Below are positions 1 to 8,028 of a DNA stretch of 64,000 nucleotides, in pieces (within the stretch, counting starts at the first letter, position 1; each line of letters begins with the position of its first letter). Position numbers and translations under genes: made by a program. The notes under the pieces were generated by a model that saw nothing but the letters and a program-made list of their open reading frames with translations, was not told the origin of the DNA and did no database searches. This stretch comes from Amycolatopsis pretoriensis (GTDB lineage: Bacteria; Actinomycetota; Actinomycetes; Mycobacteriales; Pseudonocardiaceae). Location of the stretch: assembly GCF_900107925.1 (NCBI RefSeq), contig NZ_FNUJ01000007.1, positions 248,001 to 312,000 on the forward strand, read 5' to 3'.

Positions 1-1
1 G

Positions 2-400
2 CTGAACACGTTGTCCGGCGTCGCCGTCGACACGGTGACGAAGAGCCGCGACCAGCTCGTCGCGAACCTCAAGGCGCTGCAGCCGACGTTGACGAAGCTC
101 GGCGAGGCCGGTGCCGATCTGCCGAACGCGTTGCAGATCCTGCTGACGTACCCGTTCCCGGACTACGCGGGCAACGTGATCAAGGGTGACTACGCGAACG
201 TCGAGGCGAACGTGAACCTCGACCTGGACACGCTGATCTCGAACTTCACGAACTCGTCGCAGCCGCCGATCGCGTTGCCGGCCGGGCAGCCGTCCGCCGT
301 CGCGCCGCCGTTGCCGCTGCCCGACCTCGGTCCGGTTCCGCAGTCCGCCGGGCCCGACCTGCTGGGCGGCCTGCTCGGCCTGATCGGGGGTGGCAGGTGA
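2..400 (+). CDS. Mce family protein, C-terminal part (probable MceE)
   Basis: Only the last ~132 codons are inside the window; the reading frame is already open at base 2. The visible part is the alpha-helical tail of an Mce protein followed by a Pro/Leu/Gly-rich end. Mce proteins are substrate-binding subunits of lipid or sterol importers at the actinobacterial cell envelope. The call rests on position: the stop overlaps the start of an MceF-like gene by four bases (GTGA), and mce operons run A to F. MceE is usually a lipoprotein, but its N-terminus lies outside the window, so E versus D cannot be proved here. Confidence 0.75.
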   Translation: MNTLSGVAVDTVTKSRDQLVANLKALQPTLTKLGEAGADLPNALQILLTYPFPDYAGNVIKGDYANVEANVNLDLDTLISNFTNSSQPPIALPAGQPSAVAPPLPLPDLGPVPQSAGPDLLGGLLGLIGGGR

Positions 401-1632
401 CCACCCGCAAGATCCGGATCCAGCTGTTCGCGTTCGTCGTCATCGCGGTGGTGTCGGTCGTCTACGCCGGCGGCCACTACGCGGGCCTGGACCGGTTGTT
501 CGGCAACCGCGGCTATGTCGTCACCGCGCAGCTGACCGACTCCGGCGGCGTCTTCGTCAACTCCGAGGTCGCCTACCGCGGCGTGACGGTCGGGCGGGTG
601 ACAGGGATGACGCTGACCGAGCACGGCGTCGACGTCGCGCTCGACATCGACGCGGGCGCCCCGGAAATCCCGGCCGACGCGCACGCGCAGGTGGCGAACC
701 GGTCGGCGGTGGGGGAGCAGTTCGTCGACCTGCTGCCGTTGCACGACGGCGGGCCGTTCCTGAAGGACGGTTCGGTGATCACGGCGGACAAGACGTCGCT
801 GCCGCCGTCGCCGGACACGGTGCTGTCGCATTTGGACGATCTCGTCGCGAGCGTGCACCCGGAGTCGCTGCGGACGGTCGTCGACGAGACGTACAACGCG
901 TTCGCCGGCGCGGGCCCGGAACTGCAGCAGCTGCTGGACAGCACGGGCTCGCTGACCGCCGTCGCCGCGCAGTACGTCCCGCAGACGCAGGGGTTGCTGT
1001 CGAACTCGCGGGTGGTCCTGGACACGCAGCAGCGGCAGGCGGCGAACATCACCGACTTCGCTTCGGGTTTGCGCACGATCGCGGGCCAGCTCAAGAAGTC
1101 CGACCCGGACCTGCGGCGCGTGATCGCTCAGGCGCCGCAGCTGAGCCGGCAGATCAGCGACGTGCTCGCCGCGTCCGGGACGGATCTGGGCGTGCTGTTC
1201 GCGAACCTGCTGACGACGGCGCAGATCACGTCGTCCCGGCGCGATTCCCTCGAGGAACTGTTGGTGGCGTACCCGATCATCGGGGCGTTCTCGCCATCGA
1301 CGTCCCCGGACGGCACGGGACACCTCGGCGTGGTGTTCAACTTCTTCGACCCGGCGTCGTGCACGAAGGGGTACGAGGGGACGAAGCAGCGTCCGGCGAA
1401 CGACCAGACCGAGGCGCCGGTGAACATGAACGCGTACTGCGCGGAGCCGCCGGGCAGCCCGACCGGAGTTCGCGGGGCGCAGAACGCGCCTTACGCGGGA
1501 AAGCCACCGGCGATTCCGGCGGCGCCATCGCAGCAGGCTGCCTCTTCGTCGCCGCCGCAGCTGCCGGGAATGCTGAGCCTGCTGACGGGGCCGTCGTCCG
1601 GTGGCCTCGGCCGGCTGTTGGGCGCCCCGTGA
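397..1632 (+). CDS. mceF: Mce family protein, MceF-type
   Basis: 411 aa, last of the six Mce subunits of a lipid/sterol import system. An N-terminal membrane anchor (about residues 8-27) is followed by the MlaD/Mce domain (about 38-120), recognisable from YVVTAQLTDSGG and AYRGVTVGRVTGM, then a long helical region and a low-complexity Pro/Ala/Gln tail from about residue 355. Length and order match MceF. It starts on GTG overlapping the upstream stop, and its own stop overlaps the next gene, so the genes are translationally coupled. The transported substrate cannot be inferred. Confidence 0.9.
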   Translation: MTTRKIRIQLFAFVVIAVVSVVYAGGHYAGLDRLFGNRGYVVTAQLTDSGGVFVNSEVAYRGVTVGRVTGMTLTEHGVDVALDIDAGAPEIPADAHAQVANRSAVGEQFVDLLPLHDGGPFLKDGSVITADKTSLPPSPDTVLSHLDDLVASVHPESLRTVVDETYNAFAGAGPELQQLLDSTGSLTAVAAQYVPQTQGLLSNSRVVLDTQQRQAANITDFASGLRTIAGQLKKSDPDLRRVIAQAPQLSRQISDVLAASGTDLGVLFANLLTTAQITSSRRDSLEELLVAYPIIGAFSPSTSPDGTGHLGVVFNFFDPASCTKGYEGTKQRPANDQTEAPVNMNAYCAEPPGSPTGVRGAQNAPYAGKPPAIPAAPSQQAASSSPPQLPGMLSLLTGPSSGGLGRLLGAP

Positions 1633-2105
1633 GAATTTTGGTCGTGGCGGCGGTACTTTCGGTACTGGCGGCCCTGTTCGCCGGGTGGACCTGGTGGCGA
1701 GCCGCGTCGGACGAGTCCTTGGCACGCGGTCGCGACCGCGACGCGGTGCTGGCGGCGGCCGGCCCGGAACTGGTGACGCTGAACACGATCGACTACCGCT
1801 CGGCCGGCGCGGACGTGGACCGCTGGATAGCGGCGACAACGGGGCAGTACGGAAAGGACCTTTCGAGCGACCGGCAGGTCCAGATCGAGCGGGCATCGAG
1901 CGCACGCACGGTTTCGTCGGCATCGCTGGTCCAGGCGGCGGTGACGGAGATTTCCGCCGACTCGGCTCGTCTGCTGGCGGTCCTGGACGTCCGGGTTTCA
2001 TCCGGCGGCGGTGCGGCTTCCCCGCGCTTGAACCGGTTGACGGTGGACGTGTCCCGAACCCCTGACGGCTGGAAGGTCTCAGGCGTCCAGGCGGCCGGCT
2101 CATGA
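1629..2105 (+). CDS. Mce-associated membrane protein
   Basis: 158 aa. The GTG start overlaps the mceF stop. One N-terminal transmembrane helix (about residues 3-24, followed by TWWRAA) precedes an extracytoplasmic alpha+beta domain ending in a conserved-looking V-D-V-x-R-T-P-D-G-W-K-V segment typical of Mce-associated proteins. These genes follow mceF in actinobacteria and are thought to stabilise or assist the Mce transporter. The stop overlaps the next start (ATGA). Confidence 0.8.
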   Translation: MRILVVAAVLSVLAALFAGWTWWRAASDESLARGRDRDAVLAAAGPELVTLNTIDYRSAGADVDRWIAATTGQYGKDLSSDRQVQIERASSARTVSSASLVQAAVTEISADSARLLAVLDVRVSSGGGAASPRLNRLTVDVSRTPDGWKVSGVQAAGS

Positions 2106-2584
2106 CGCGGGTGTTGGCTGTCGTCGTGGCTCTCGCTTTGGGTTGTGCCGTGTGGTTCGGCGTTGAGACGGCTTCGTTGTCTCCGGGGGACAATCAGGCT
2201 TTGGTGGACTCTGCTGGGACCGCTTCGGTTTCCGCTGAGGTCAGTGATGCGGTGAAGTCGGTTTTCTCTTATGACTACGCCAATTTGGCTCGCACCGAGC
2301 GGGCGGCGTCTCAGGTTTTGACGGGGGACGCGGTTCGTCAGTACCAGGACCAGTTCGCTTCGGCTCGTACTCGGGCTACGGCTGAGAAGCTCGTTCGGAC
2401 TACTACTGTTCGGGCTGTCGGGGTGCGGTCTCTGGTGGGGGATGATGCTTCGCTTCTCTTGTTCTTGGATCAGCAGACTGTTGTTTCGGGTGGGGGTGCG
2501 CCTTCCTCTTCCGTTGCTCAGTTGGCTGTTACTGCCAAGCGGGTTGATGGTCACTGGAAGCTTGCTTCTTTGACGGCGTTGTAG
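2102..2584 (+). CDS. Mce-associated membrane protein, second copy
   Basis: 160 aa, same plan as its neighbour: N-terminal helix (residues 3-20) then a soluble domain ending in V-D-G-H-W-K. The ATG overlaps the preceding stop, so it belongs to the mce operon. Its codon use is clearly different from the genes around it: many T-ending codons (GCT, GTT, TCT, CGT, ACT) where neighbours use C or G. A perfect 17-bp inverted repeat lies 35 bases downstream. Confidence 0.8.
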   Translation: MTRVLAVVVALALGCAVWFGVETASLSPGDNQALVDSAGTASVSAEVSDAVKSVFSYDYANLARTERAASQVLTGDAVRQYQDQFASARTRATAEKLVRTTTVRAVGVRSLVGDDASLLLFLDQQTVVSGGGAPSSSVAQLAVTAKRVDGHWKLASLTAL

Positions 2585-2619
2585 CTTTTGGCGGCTTTAA
2601 AGATGCGGCTTCGCCGGGG

Positions 2620-2681
2620 CGTGGGGAATCGGCGCTCCGGTGGTTGCGTTCTGTTGTGGTCGGCAGCGCCGATTCCCCACG
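2620..2681. terminator. 17-bp perfect inverted repeat after the mce operon
   Basis: Arms at 2620-2636 (cgtggggaatcggcgct) and 2665-2681 are perfect reverse complements with a 28-base spacer. There is no T-run, which is usual for high-GC terminators. It lies between two same-strand transcription units, so it probably ends the mce transcript. Confidence 0.6.
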
Positions 2682-2749
2682 CTTCGGTGCCCCTGCCGGA
2701 GTTCTCTTTTTCCACCCGTTCGTGTGGTGATCATGCGTTCGATGTCGGC

Positions 2750-2762
2750 TAACCTTGTTGTA
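2750..2762 (+). promoter_or_regulatory. Leaderless promoter of the DUF222/HNH gene
   Basis: A TAACCT -10 box at 2750-2755 lies 7 bases before the ATG at 2762, and there is no Shine-Dalgarno sequence. Transcription is expected to begin at or next to the A of the start codon. An imperfect TGTCGGC sits just upstream. Confidence 0.5.
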
Positions 2763-3988
2763 TGGCAACGGAAGCGGTGTGGAAAGCGGATGCGATGGCT
2801 CTGGCCGATCGCATCTCCACTCTGCTTACCGTGGTGCGCTCCGCCGAGGCCGAGATCGGTGCGCTGCTGGTGGAAATCGAGTCCCGTGGCGTGATGGAGC
2901 TCTTCGGCTACCGCTCTGTCTCGCGTCTCTTCGAGCACCTGGCGGACGTCCCGAAGTCCGCCGCTGAAACGGTCGTCAAACGAGCCCGCTCCCTACACCC
3001 CGGCCACCACCTGGACAGCGCCCCCACAGTCGCCCTCGCAACCGCTGCCGCAGCCGCGGAGGGCCGCCTGAGCAACCCGATGATCGACACCATCGTCGGT
3101 GCCCTGACGCAGATCCCGCCCGAGCACCGCGGGGATGCCGAGCAGCACCTCCTCACCTTCGCCGAAGACGCGGGCCACAAACAGGTCGCCGCCCTCGGCG
3201 CCCGCATCGTGGCGCACCTGGACCCCGACGGCCCCGAACCCGACACCACCGAACCCGCCATCCCCAGCCGGGAACTCTCCCTGCGCCGCAAAAGAACCGG
3301 AGTGTGGGAGCTACACGGCCGTCTCGACGACGAAACGGGTTCCCGGACCAGCGCCCTCCTGGACGCACTAGCCGAACGTCGCACAGGCCCGGACGAAGCC
3401 GGCGACCACCGTTCCCCACAGGAACGCTACGGCGACGCGTTCTCCGACGCGATCGACCTCGCCCTCAACTCTCCCACGCTGCCGATGCAGGCGGGCGAAC
3501 GAGCCCACGTGATGGTCGCGGTGTCGTTGAAGGACCTGAAGTCCGCAGTCGGCCAGGCCACTCTCGGCGACACCGGCACGATAACGGCGGCAGAGGCTCG
3601 GATCCACGCGTGCGACAGCATGATCATCCCCGCGGTGCTAGGCGAGAAAAGCGAGCCGTTGAACTTGGGCCGCCTCCGACGCCTGATCTCCGCAGGCTTA
3701 CGTCGAGCGCTGTACCTGCGCGACCGAGGCTGCGCGTTCCCGGGCTGCCACCGCCCACCCCGGCATTGCCAGGGTCACCACATCCGCCACTGGGCCGAAG
3801 GCGGCCCGACGAACTTGGACAACCTGGTCCTGATGTGCGCCCACCACCACCGGCTGTTGCACCGTTCAGGTTGGGAAGTCCGCATCGCCACCGACGGCCT
3901 CCCAGAGTTCTTACCGCCAGCGTTCTTGGACAAGCGCCGAAAACCCAGGCGCAACAACCTGCACCAGCCACTGCCGTTCGCGGCTTGA
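2762..3988 (+). CDS. DUF222 / HNH endonuclease-domain protein (13E12 family)
   Basis: 408 aa. An N-terminal helical DUF222 domain (about residues 10-270) is followed by an HNH nuclease domain near residues 315-375: C-x4-C (RGCAFPGCHRPP), then GHHIRHWAEGG, NLDNLVLMCAHHHRLLH, which carries the expected His-Asn-His and zinc ligands. These proteins occur in many copies in actinobacteria and are often linked to mobile introns or repeats; their cellular role is not established. The gene is monocistronic between two hairpins and is followed by a 1.1 kb repeat region. Confidence 0.9.
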   Translation: MATEAVWKADAMALADRISTLLTVVRSAEAEIGALLVEIESRGVMELFGYRSVSRLFEHLADVPKSAAETVVKRARSLHPGHHLDSAPTVALATAAAAAEGRLSNPMIDTIVGALTQIPPEHRGDAEQHLLTFAEDAGHKQVAALGARIVAHLDPDGPEPDTTEPAIPSRELSLRRKRTGVWELHGRLDDETGSRTSALLDALAERRTGPDEAGDHRSPQERYGDAFSDAIDLALNSPTLPMQAGERAHVMVAVSLKDLKSAVGQATLGDTGTITAAEARIHACDSMIIPAVLGEKSEPLNLGRLRRLISAGLRRALYLRDRGCAFPGCHRPPRHCQGHHIRHWAEGGPTNLDNLVLMCAHHHRLLHRSGWEVRIATDGLPEFLPPAFLDKRRKPRRNNLHQPLPFAA

Positions 3989-4007
3989 GACAACCGAAGA
4001 CGGGAAA

Positions 4008-4033
4008 GGCCCGCAGCCAGAAGGCTACGGGCC
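4008..4033 (+). terminator. Hairpin after the HNH gene
   Basis: GGCCCG-c-AGCC / agaa / GGCT-a-CGGGCC: a 10-pair stem with one mismatch and a four-base loop, 20 bases after the stop. Its right half is shared with the first unit of the tandem repeat that starts at about 4027. Confidence 0.55.
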
Positions 4034-4440
4034 TACACCCACGTCGGCATCAGCTCCCCACCAGCAGTTCGCTCACCGAGGCCCCAGCCCCGGCGTGTGT
4101 CCTGTGCAATCACGGGCCTACACCTACGTCCGCATCAGGTCGCCACCAGCCCTCGCCCGCCGAGGCCCTTAATCTCGGCGCGTGTCCTGTGCACAGCCTG
4201 CGTCCGGCACCCAACTGTCCCGAGCGGATCCGCCGAGCCACGGCGCCCGCCCACGGCGACGCCTGTCTCCGGCGGGTGTCCTGCAGTTACTTGTGCCTGG
4301 CACCCAACCGTTCCCGGCGCGTGTCCTGTGCAATCGCTTGCGTCCGGCACCAATCGTCCCGAGCGGCGCCTCCTATAAGGCAACGCCCGTCTCCGGCGGG
4401 TGTCCTGCAGCTGCCTGCGCCTGGCACTCAACCTTTGCCG
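4027..4440. repeat. Degenerate tandem repeat array, first family
   Basis: Two adjacent ~85-bp units (4027-4111 and 4112-4197) begin with acgggcctacacc and end in cggcgYgtgtcctgtgca. They are followed by further units with the same core (gtgtcctgYgca) at about 4277, 4319 and 4399, plus repeated segments such as cgtccggcacc and cccgagcgg. Open frames here are broken or low-complexity on both strands, so I see no gene. It is not a CRISPR array: units touch each other and diverge. Confidence 0.7.
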
Positions 4441-4611
4441 GTGAATTCGCTCGGCCTCAGCAGCTCAACCGCAGCGACTCCCGCTCCGGCACCTGTCCTG
4501 CGCGACCGCCGGCGCCAGCCCCCACCTGTTCCCGGCGTGTGCCTTATCTCAGCACCTCGCCCGCCGCAGTTTCCGTCTCCGGCCTGCACAACTACTCGCG
4601 CCGAAACCCGC

Positions 4612-5115
4612 TGAGGCGGATGCCCCGGCAGCGGCCGCAACGTCGCGATCCAGCCCGGCGCAACCGCTACTAACCATCCGAAACGGCTGCGCCTGCCTCG
4701 GCGCCGCCGCGGCTTCCGTTCCCGCGTGCGTCCTGCGCGGTCGCTCGCGACTGAACCCTCCCAGGCAGATGCCCCGCAGCGGCGGCAACACCGCGATCCC
4801 ACCCGGTGCAACCGCCCCAACCGTCCCAAATGGCCGGGCCCTGCGCCTGGCCGCCGCAAATCCCGTCCCCGGCGTGCGTCTTACGCAACCGGCCGCGACT
4901 GAACCCACCCAGGCGGATGCCCCGGCAGCGGCCGCAACACGGCGATCCAGCCCGGCGTAATCGCCTCTAACCGCCGCGCCGTGCCTCAGCCCCTGGCCCA
5001 CGGCGGCTGCCATGTCCTGCGCAACCGCTAGCGGCCCTAACCAACCCAGGCGCAGGCCGCAACACCGCGACCCCACCCAGCGCAACCGCCCCTAACCATC
5101 CCAAACAGCTGCACC
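4612..5115 (-). repeat. Degenerate ~140-bp tandem repeat derived from the 3' end of the adjacent gene
   Basis: Read on the minus strand, four consecutive units share GGATGGTTAG..GCGGTTGCGC.GGG..GG.TCGCG.TGTTGCGGCC, with right edges near 5112, 4980, 4838 and 4690 (periods of about 132-148 bp). The first unit includes the last codons and stop of the gene at 5092-5571 (encoding GAAVWDG-stop); the other three are decayed copies of that end plus downstream DNA. The core gtcctgcgcaac links them to the array at 4027-4440. Confidence 0.7.
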
Positions 5116-5571
5116 CTGCCGCAGCACCTCGACCCCCGACGGAGCCGACACCGGCCACATCTCCACCACGTACCGGTAATGCTCCCCATACTCATGGTCG
5201 TTCCAGTCGACCGGCGGCGGCCCAGCCGGCTCATACGACACCCGAGCCCGATACAACCCCGGCAACACCGAAAAGAACTTTTCCTGCGACGGATAGTCCG
5301 CAGGCCCGGAAATCACCAACCGACCGCTCGGAACCGGAAGATCTGCTTCCACCACATGCTCCGCAGCAGCCGACAACTCCGGCGGTGAAGGCAACAACTC
5401 CACCAACGACTCCACCAAATCCGACCGCGCCGTGGCTATCGCCAAACCGCCCGGCTCGGCCCCGATCCGGTGGGACTCGACGGCCGAAGCCGTCCAGCCG
5501 CTGCCGTCGAGGCGAGAACCGGAGTCGCGCAACGAGAACTGGCGCTGGTCGGCGTGGACTACCAAATGCAC
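5092..5571 (-). CDS. Hypothetical protein, possibly ComJ-like beta-sandwich
   Basis: 159 aa, not recognised with certainty. It begins HLVVHADQRQFSLRD, has a central VEADLPVPSGRLVISG segment and GLYRARVSYEP, and ends in GAAVWDG. This layout (early QF, a ligand-like LP-x-G-x-Y strand, all-beta prediction) recalls the ComJ nuclease-inhibitor family, but the match is from memory and weak. The GTG at 5571 is preferred for its AGGG eight bases upstream; another GTG at 5580 is possible. It is divergent from the aminotransferase at 5635. Its 3' end is the founder of the adjacent tandem repeat. Confidence 0.6.
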   Translation of the reverse strand: MHLVVHADQRQFSLRDSGSRLDGSGWTASAVESHRIGAEPGGLAIATARSDLVESLVELLPSPPELSAAAEHVVEADLPVPSGRLVISGPADYPSQEKFFSVLPGLYRARVSYEPAGPPPVDWNDHEYGEHYRYVVEMWPVSAPSGVEVLRQGAAVWDG

Positions 5572-5634
5572 ACCGATCACCCTAGCCAGGACCCGCCCCG
5601 AAATGGTATCGACGCCGGGTTTAGCGTTGACGGC

Positions 5635-6876
5635 ATGACCACTGCTTCCGTCGACGTCGACACGGCCCGCCGCGACTACGCGGCCCTGGTCGACCGCGGC
5701 CTCTCCCTCGACATCACCCGCGGCAAGCCCTCCCCGGAGCAGCTCGATCTCGCGAACGGCCTGCTGACCCTCCCCGGTGACGGCTCCTTCAAGGCCGAGG
5801 ACGGCACCGACGTGCGCAACTACGGCGGCCTCAAGGGGCTGCCCGAGCTGCGCCGCATCTTCGCCGGCGCGCTGCAGGTCCCCGTCGGGCAGCTGCTCGC
5901 CGCCGGCAACTCGAGCCTCGAACTGATGCACGACGCCGTCGTGCAGGCGCTGCTCTCCAAGCTCCCCGGGGCCGAGCGCCGGTGGGCCGATGAGCCCACC
6001 CTCAAGTTCCTCGCGCCCGTTCCGGGCTACGACCGCCACTTCGCGCTCACCGAGCGCTTCGGCATCGAGCTCGTCCCCGTCGCCATGACCGCCGAGGGTC
6101 CCGACATGGACGCCGTCGAGACGCTGGTCGCCGAGGACCCCGCCGTCAAGGGCATCTGGTGCGTTCCCAAGTACAGCAACCCCACCGGGGTCACGTTCAG
6201 TGACGACGTCGTCAAGCGGCTCGCCACCATGCGCACCGCGGCGCCGGACTTCCGGATCTTCTGGGACAACGCCTACGCCGTGCACCACCTGACCGACGAC
6301 GAGCCGGCGCTGGCCGACGTGCTGGCCCTGGCCACCGAGGCCGGCAACGCCGATCGCGTCTTCGTCTTCGGCTCCACCTCGAAGATCACCTACGCCGGCG
6401 CCGGCGTGGGCTTCTTCGGCGCCTCCGAGGCCAACCTCGCCTGGTGGACCGGCAACACCGGCAAGCGCACCATCGGCCCGGACAAGGTCAACCAGCTGCG
6501 CCACGCCCTCTTCCTCAAGGACGAGGACGGCGTCCGCGCCCACATGCGCAAGCACGCCGAAATCATCGGCCCGAAGTTCGAGGCCGTCGACCGCATCCTC
6601 ACCGAGGAGCTGAAGGACCTCGCGTCCTGGACCAAGCCGACCGGCGGGTACTTCATCTCGCTGACCGTGCCCAAGGGCACCGCGAAGGAGGTCGTGCGGC
6701 TGGCCAAGGAGGCCGGGGTCGCGCTGACCCCCGCCGGGGCGACCCACCCGCACGGTGCCGACCCGGACGACGCCGTGATCCGGATCGCGCCGACCTTCCC
6801 GACGCTCGACGTCGTCGAGGAGGCCGTCCGCGCGCTCGCCGTGTGCGTCCGGCTCGCCGCGGCGGAACGCGCCTGA
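5635..6876 (+). CDS. Aspartate aminotransferase, subgroup Ic (PLP-dependent)
   Basis: 413 aa. Converts aspartate and 2-oxoglutarate to oxaloacetate and glutamate. The sequence fits the actinobacterial AspT / Rv3722c type (Alanine/Asp aminotransferase family PF12897): RGKPSPEQLDLANGLL near the start, NYGGLKGLPELR, GNSSLELMHD, PKYSNPTGVTFS, FWDNAYAVHH, and the PLP-binding lysine at about residue 250 in FGSTSKITYAGAG. The ATG at 5635 begins MTTASVDVDTARRDY, as in relatives; an in-frame upstream start at 5470 would overlap the divergent gene. It is monocistronic, ended by the hairpin at 6893. Confidence 0.92.
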   Translation: MTTASVDVDTARRDYAALVDRGLSLDITRGKPSPEQLDLANGLLTLPGDGSFKAEDGTDVRNYGGLKGLPELRRIFAGALQVPVGQLLAAGNSSLELMHDAVVQALLSKLPGAERRWADEPTLKFLAPVPGYDRHFALTERFGIELVPVAMTAEGPDMDAVETLVAEDPAVKGIWCVPKYSNPTGVTFSDDVVKRLATMRTAAPDFRIFWDNAYAVHHLTDDEPALADVLALATEAGNADRVFVFGSTSKITYAGAGVGFFGASEANLAWWTGNTGKRTIGPDKVNQLRHALFLKDEDGVRAHMRKHAEIIGPKFEAVDRILTEELKDLASWTKPTGGYFISLTVPKGTAKEVVRLAKEAGVALTPAGATHPHGADPDDAVIRIAPTFPTLDVVEEAVRALAVCVRLAAAERA

Positions 6877-6892
6877 CCAGCGAGAACAGAAT

Positions 6893-6915
6893 CGGGAAGA
6901 ACTTTTTCCCGTTTT
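6893..6915 (+). terminator. Intrinsic terminator after the aminotransferase
   Basis: CGGGAA / gaacttt / TTCCCG followed directly by TTTT: a six-pair stem with a T tract, 17 bases after the stop. Confidence 0.75.
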
Positions 6916-6992
6916 GACCGAGCCGGGGGCCGTCCAGGTACGTATCACCGTTGGGTGAGGTGGACGAACTCGTCACGAGAGGACGTCCCCCG

Positions 6993-7961
6993 GTGTTCGG
7001 AAAACGCTACACAGAGCAGCTGATCGAGCGCAGCGCGGAGAACGCGACCGACCGCCGCCGCTTCCTCAAGGCTGCGGGAGCGGCGGGACTCGGCGTCGCG
7101 GGTGCCGGCGCGCTCGGAACCGCGCTGTCGCTGGGCCTCGGCTCGGCGGGCGCGACTTCGCAGTACCCGCAGCAGAACGCGCAGGACGCCGCCGCCAGCG
7201 ACGCCGCGGTGCTGAACTTCGCCCTCAACCTGGAGTACCTCGAGGCGAACCTGTACTCGTTCGCCGCCTACGGCTACGGGCTGAACGAGAAGTACGTCAA
7301 CGGCGTCGGCAACCTCGGCAAGGTCTCCGGTGGGCACGGCGTGAAGTTCAAGAGCGAGCACACGAAGCAGATCGTCCAGGAGATCGCCGGCGACGAGGTC
7401 GCCCACGTGAACTTCCTGCGCAAGGCGCTCGGCAACGCCGCCGTCGCGCAGCCGGAGATCGACTTCCAGAACAGCTTCACCGCCGCGATGCAGGCGGCCG
7501 GGGTCATCAAGGAAGGCCAGACCTTCGACCCGTTCGCGAGCGAGAACAACTTCCTGCTCGCCGCGTTCCTGTTCGAAGACGTCGGCGTGTCGGCCTACAA
7601 GGGCGCGGCGCCCCTGGTCAACAACAAGACGTTCCTCGACGCGGCGGCGGGCATCCTCGCGGTCGAGGCCTACCACGCGGGCATCGTGCGCGGACAGCTG
7701 TTCGAACGCGGCCTCGGCGACGTCACCAACAAGATCTCCGACGCCCGCGACAGCCTCGACGGCAAGGCCGACGACGACGAAGGCGTGCTCAAGGACGGCA
7801 AGGCGAACCTCGTCCCCGCGGACGAGAACGGCATCGCGTTCGGCCGCTCCGCCGACCGCGTCCTCAACATCGCCTACCTCAACCCGGACAAGGTCAACTC
7901 GGGCGGCTTCTACCCCCGGGGCCTCAACGGCGACATCGCCGCCAGTGGCGCCAAGGAGTGA
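6993..7961 (+). CDS. Tat-exported ferritin-like domain protein
   Basis: 322 aa. A twin-arginine signal (DRRRFLKAAGAAGLGVAGAG, residues ~24-43) with a following AGA-type cleavage region indicates export in a folded state. The mature part matches the Ferritin_2 type (PF13668): helices with NFALNLEYLEANLYSF, EIAGDEVAHVNFL, FEDVGVSAYKGAAP and GILAVEAYHAGIVR supply Glu and His residues suited to a di-iron site. The physiological substrate is unknown. The GTG at 6993 has GAGAGGA about 10 bases upstream; a TTG at 6951 is an alternative. No partner gene is coupled to it. Confidence 0.85.
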   Translation: MFGKRYTEQLIERSAENATDRRRFLKAAGAAGLGVAGAGALGTALSLGLGSAGATSQYPQQNAQDAAASDAAVLNFALNLEYLEANLYSFAAYGYGLNEKYVNGVGNLGKVSGGHGVKFKSEHTKQIVQEIAGDEVAHVNFLRKALGNAAVAQPEIDFQNSFTAAMQAAGVIKEGQTFDPFASENNFLLAAFLFEDVGVSAYKGAAPLVNNKTFLDAAAGILAVEAYHAGIVRGQLFERGLGDVTNKISDARDSLDGKADDDEGVLKDGKANLVPADENGIAFGRSADRVLNIAYLNPDKVNSGGFYPRGLNGDIAASGAKE

Positions 7962-8028
7962 GCGCCGCGTGCCGCCCTCACGGTAACGTCGTGAGCGGCG
8001 GCACGCGGAGTTCACGAGGGGGCGCGGA

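Noticed and set aside
4182..5085. Short open frames inside the repeat region
   Set aside because: They are Pro/Arg- or Gly/Ala-rich, lack ribosome-binding sites and simply follow the repeat units.
4027..5115. CRISPR array
   Set aside because: Units are adjacent, 85-150 bp long and diverged; there are no uniform repeats with unique spacers and no cas genes.
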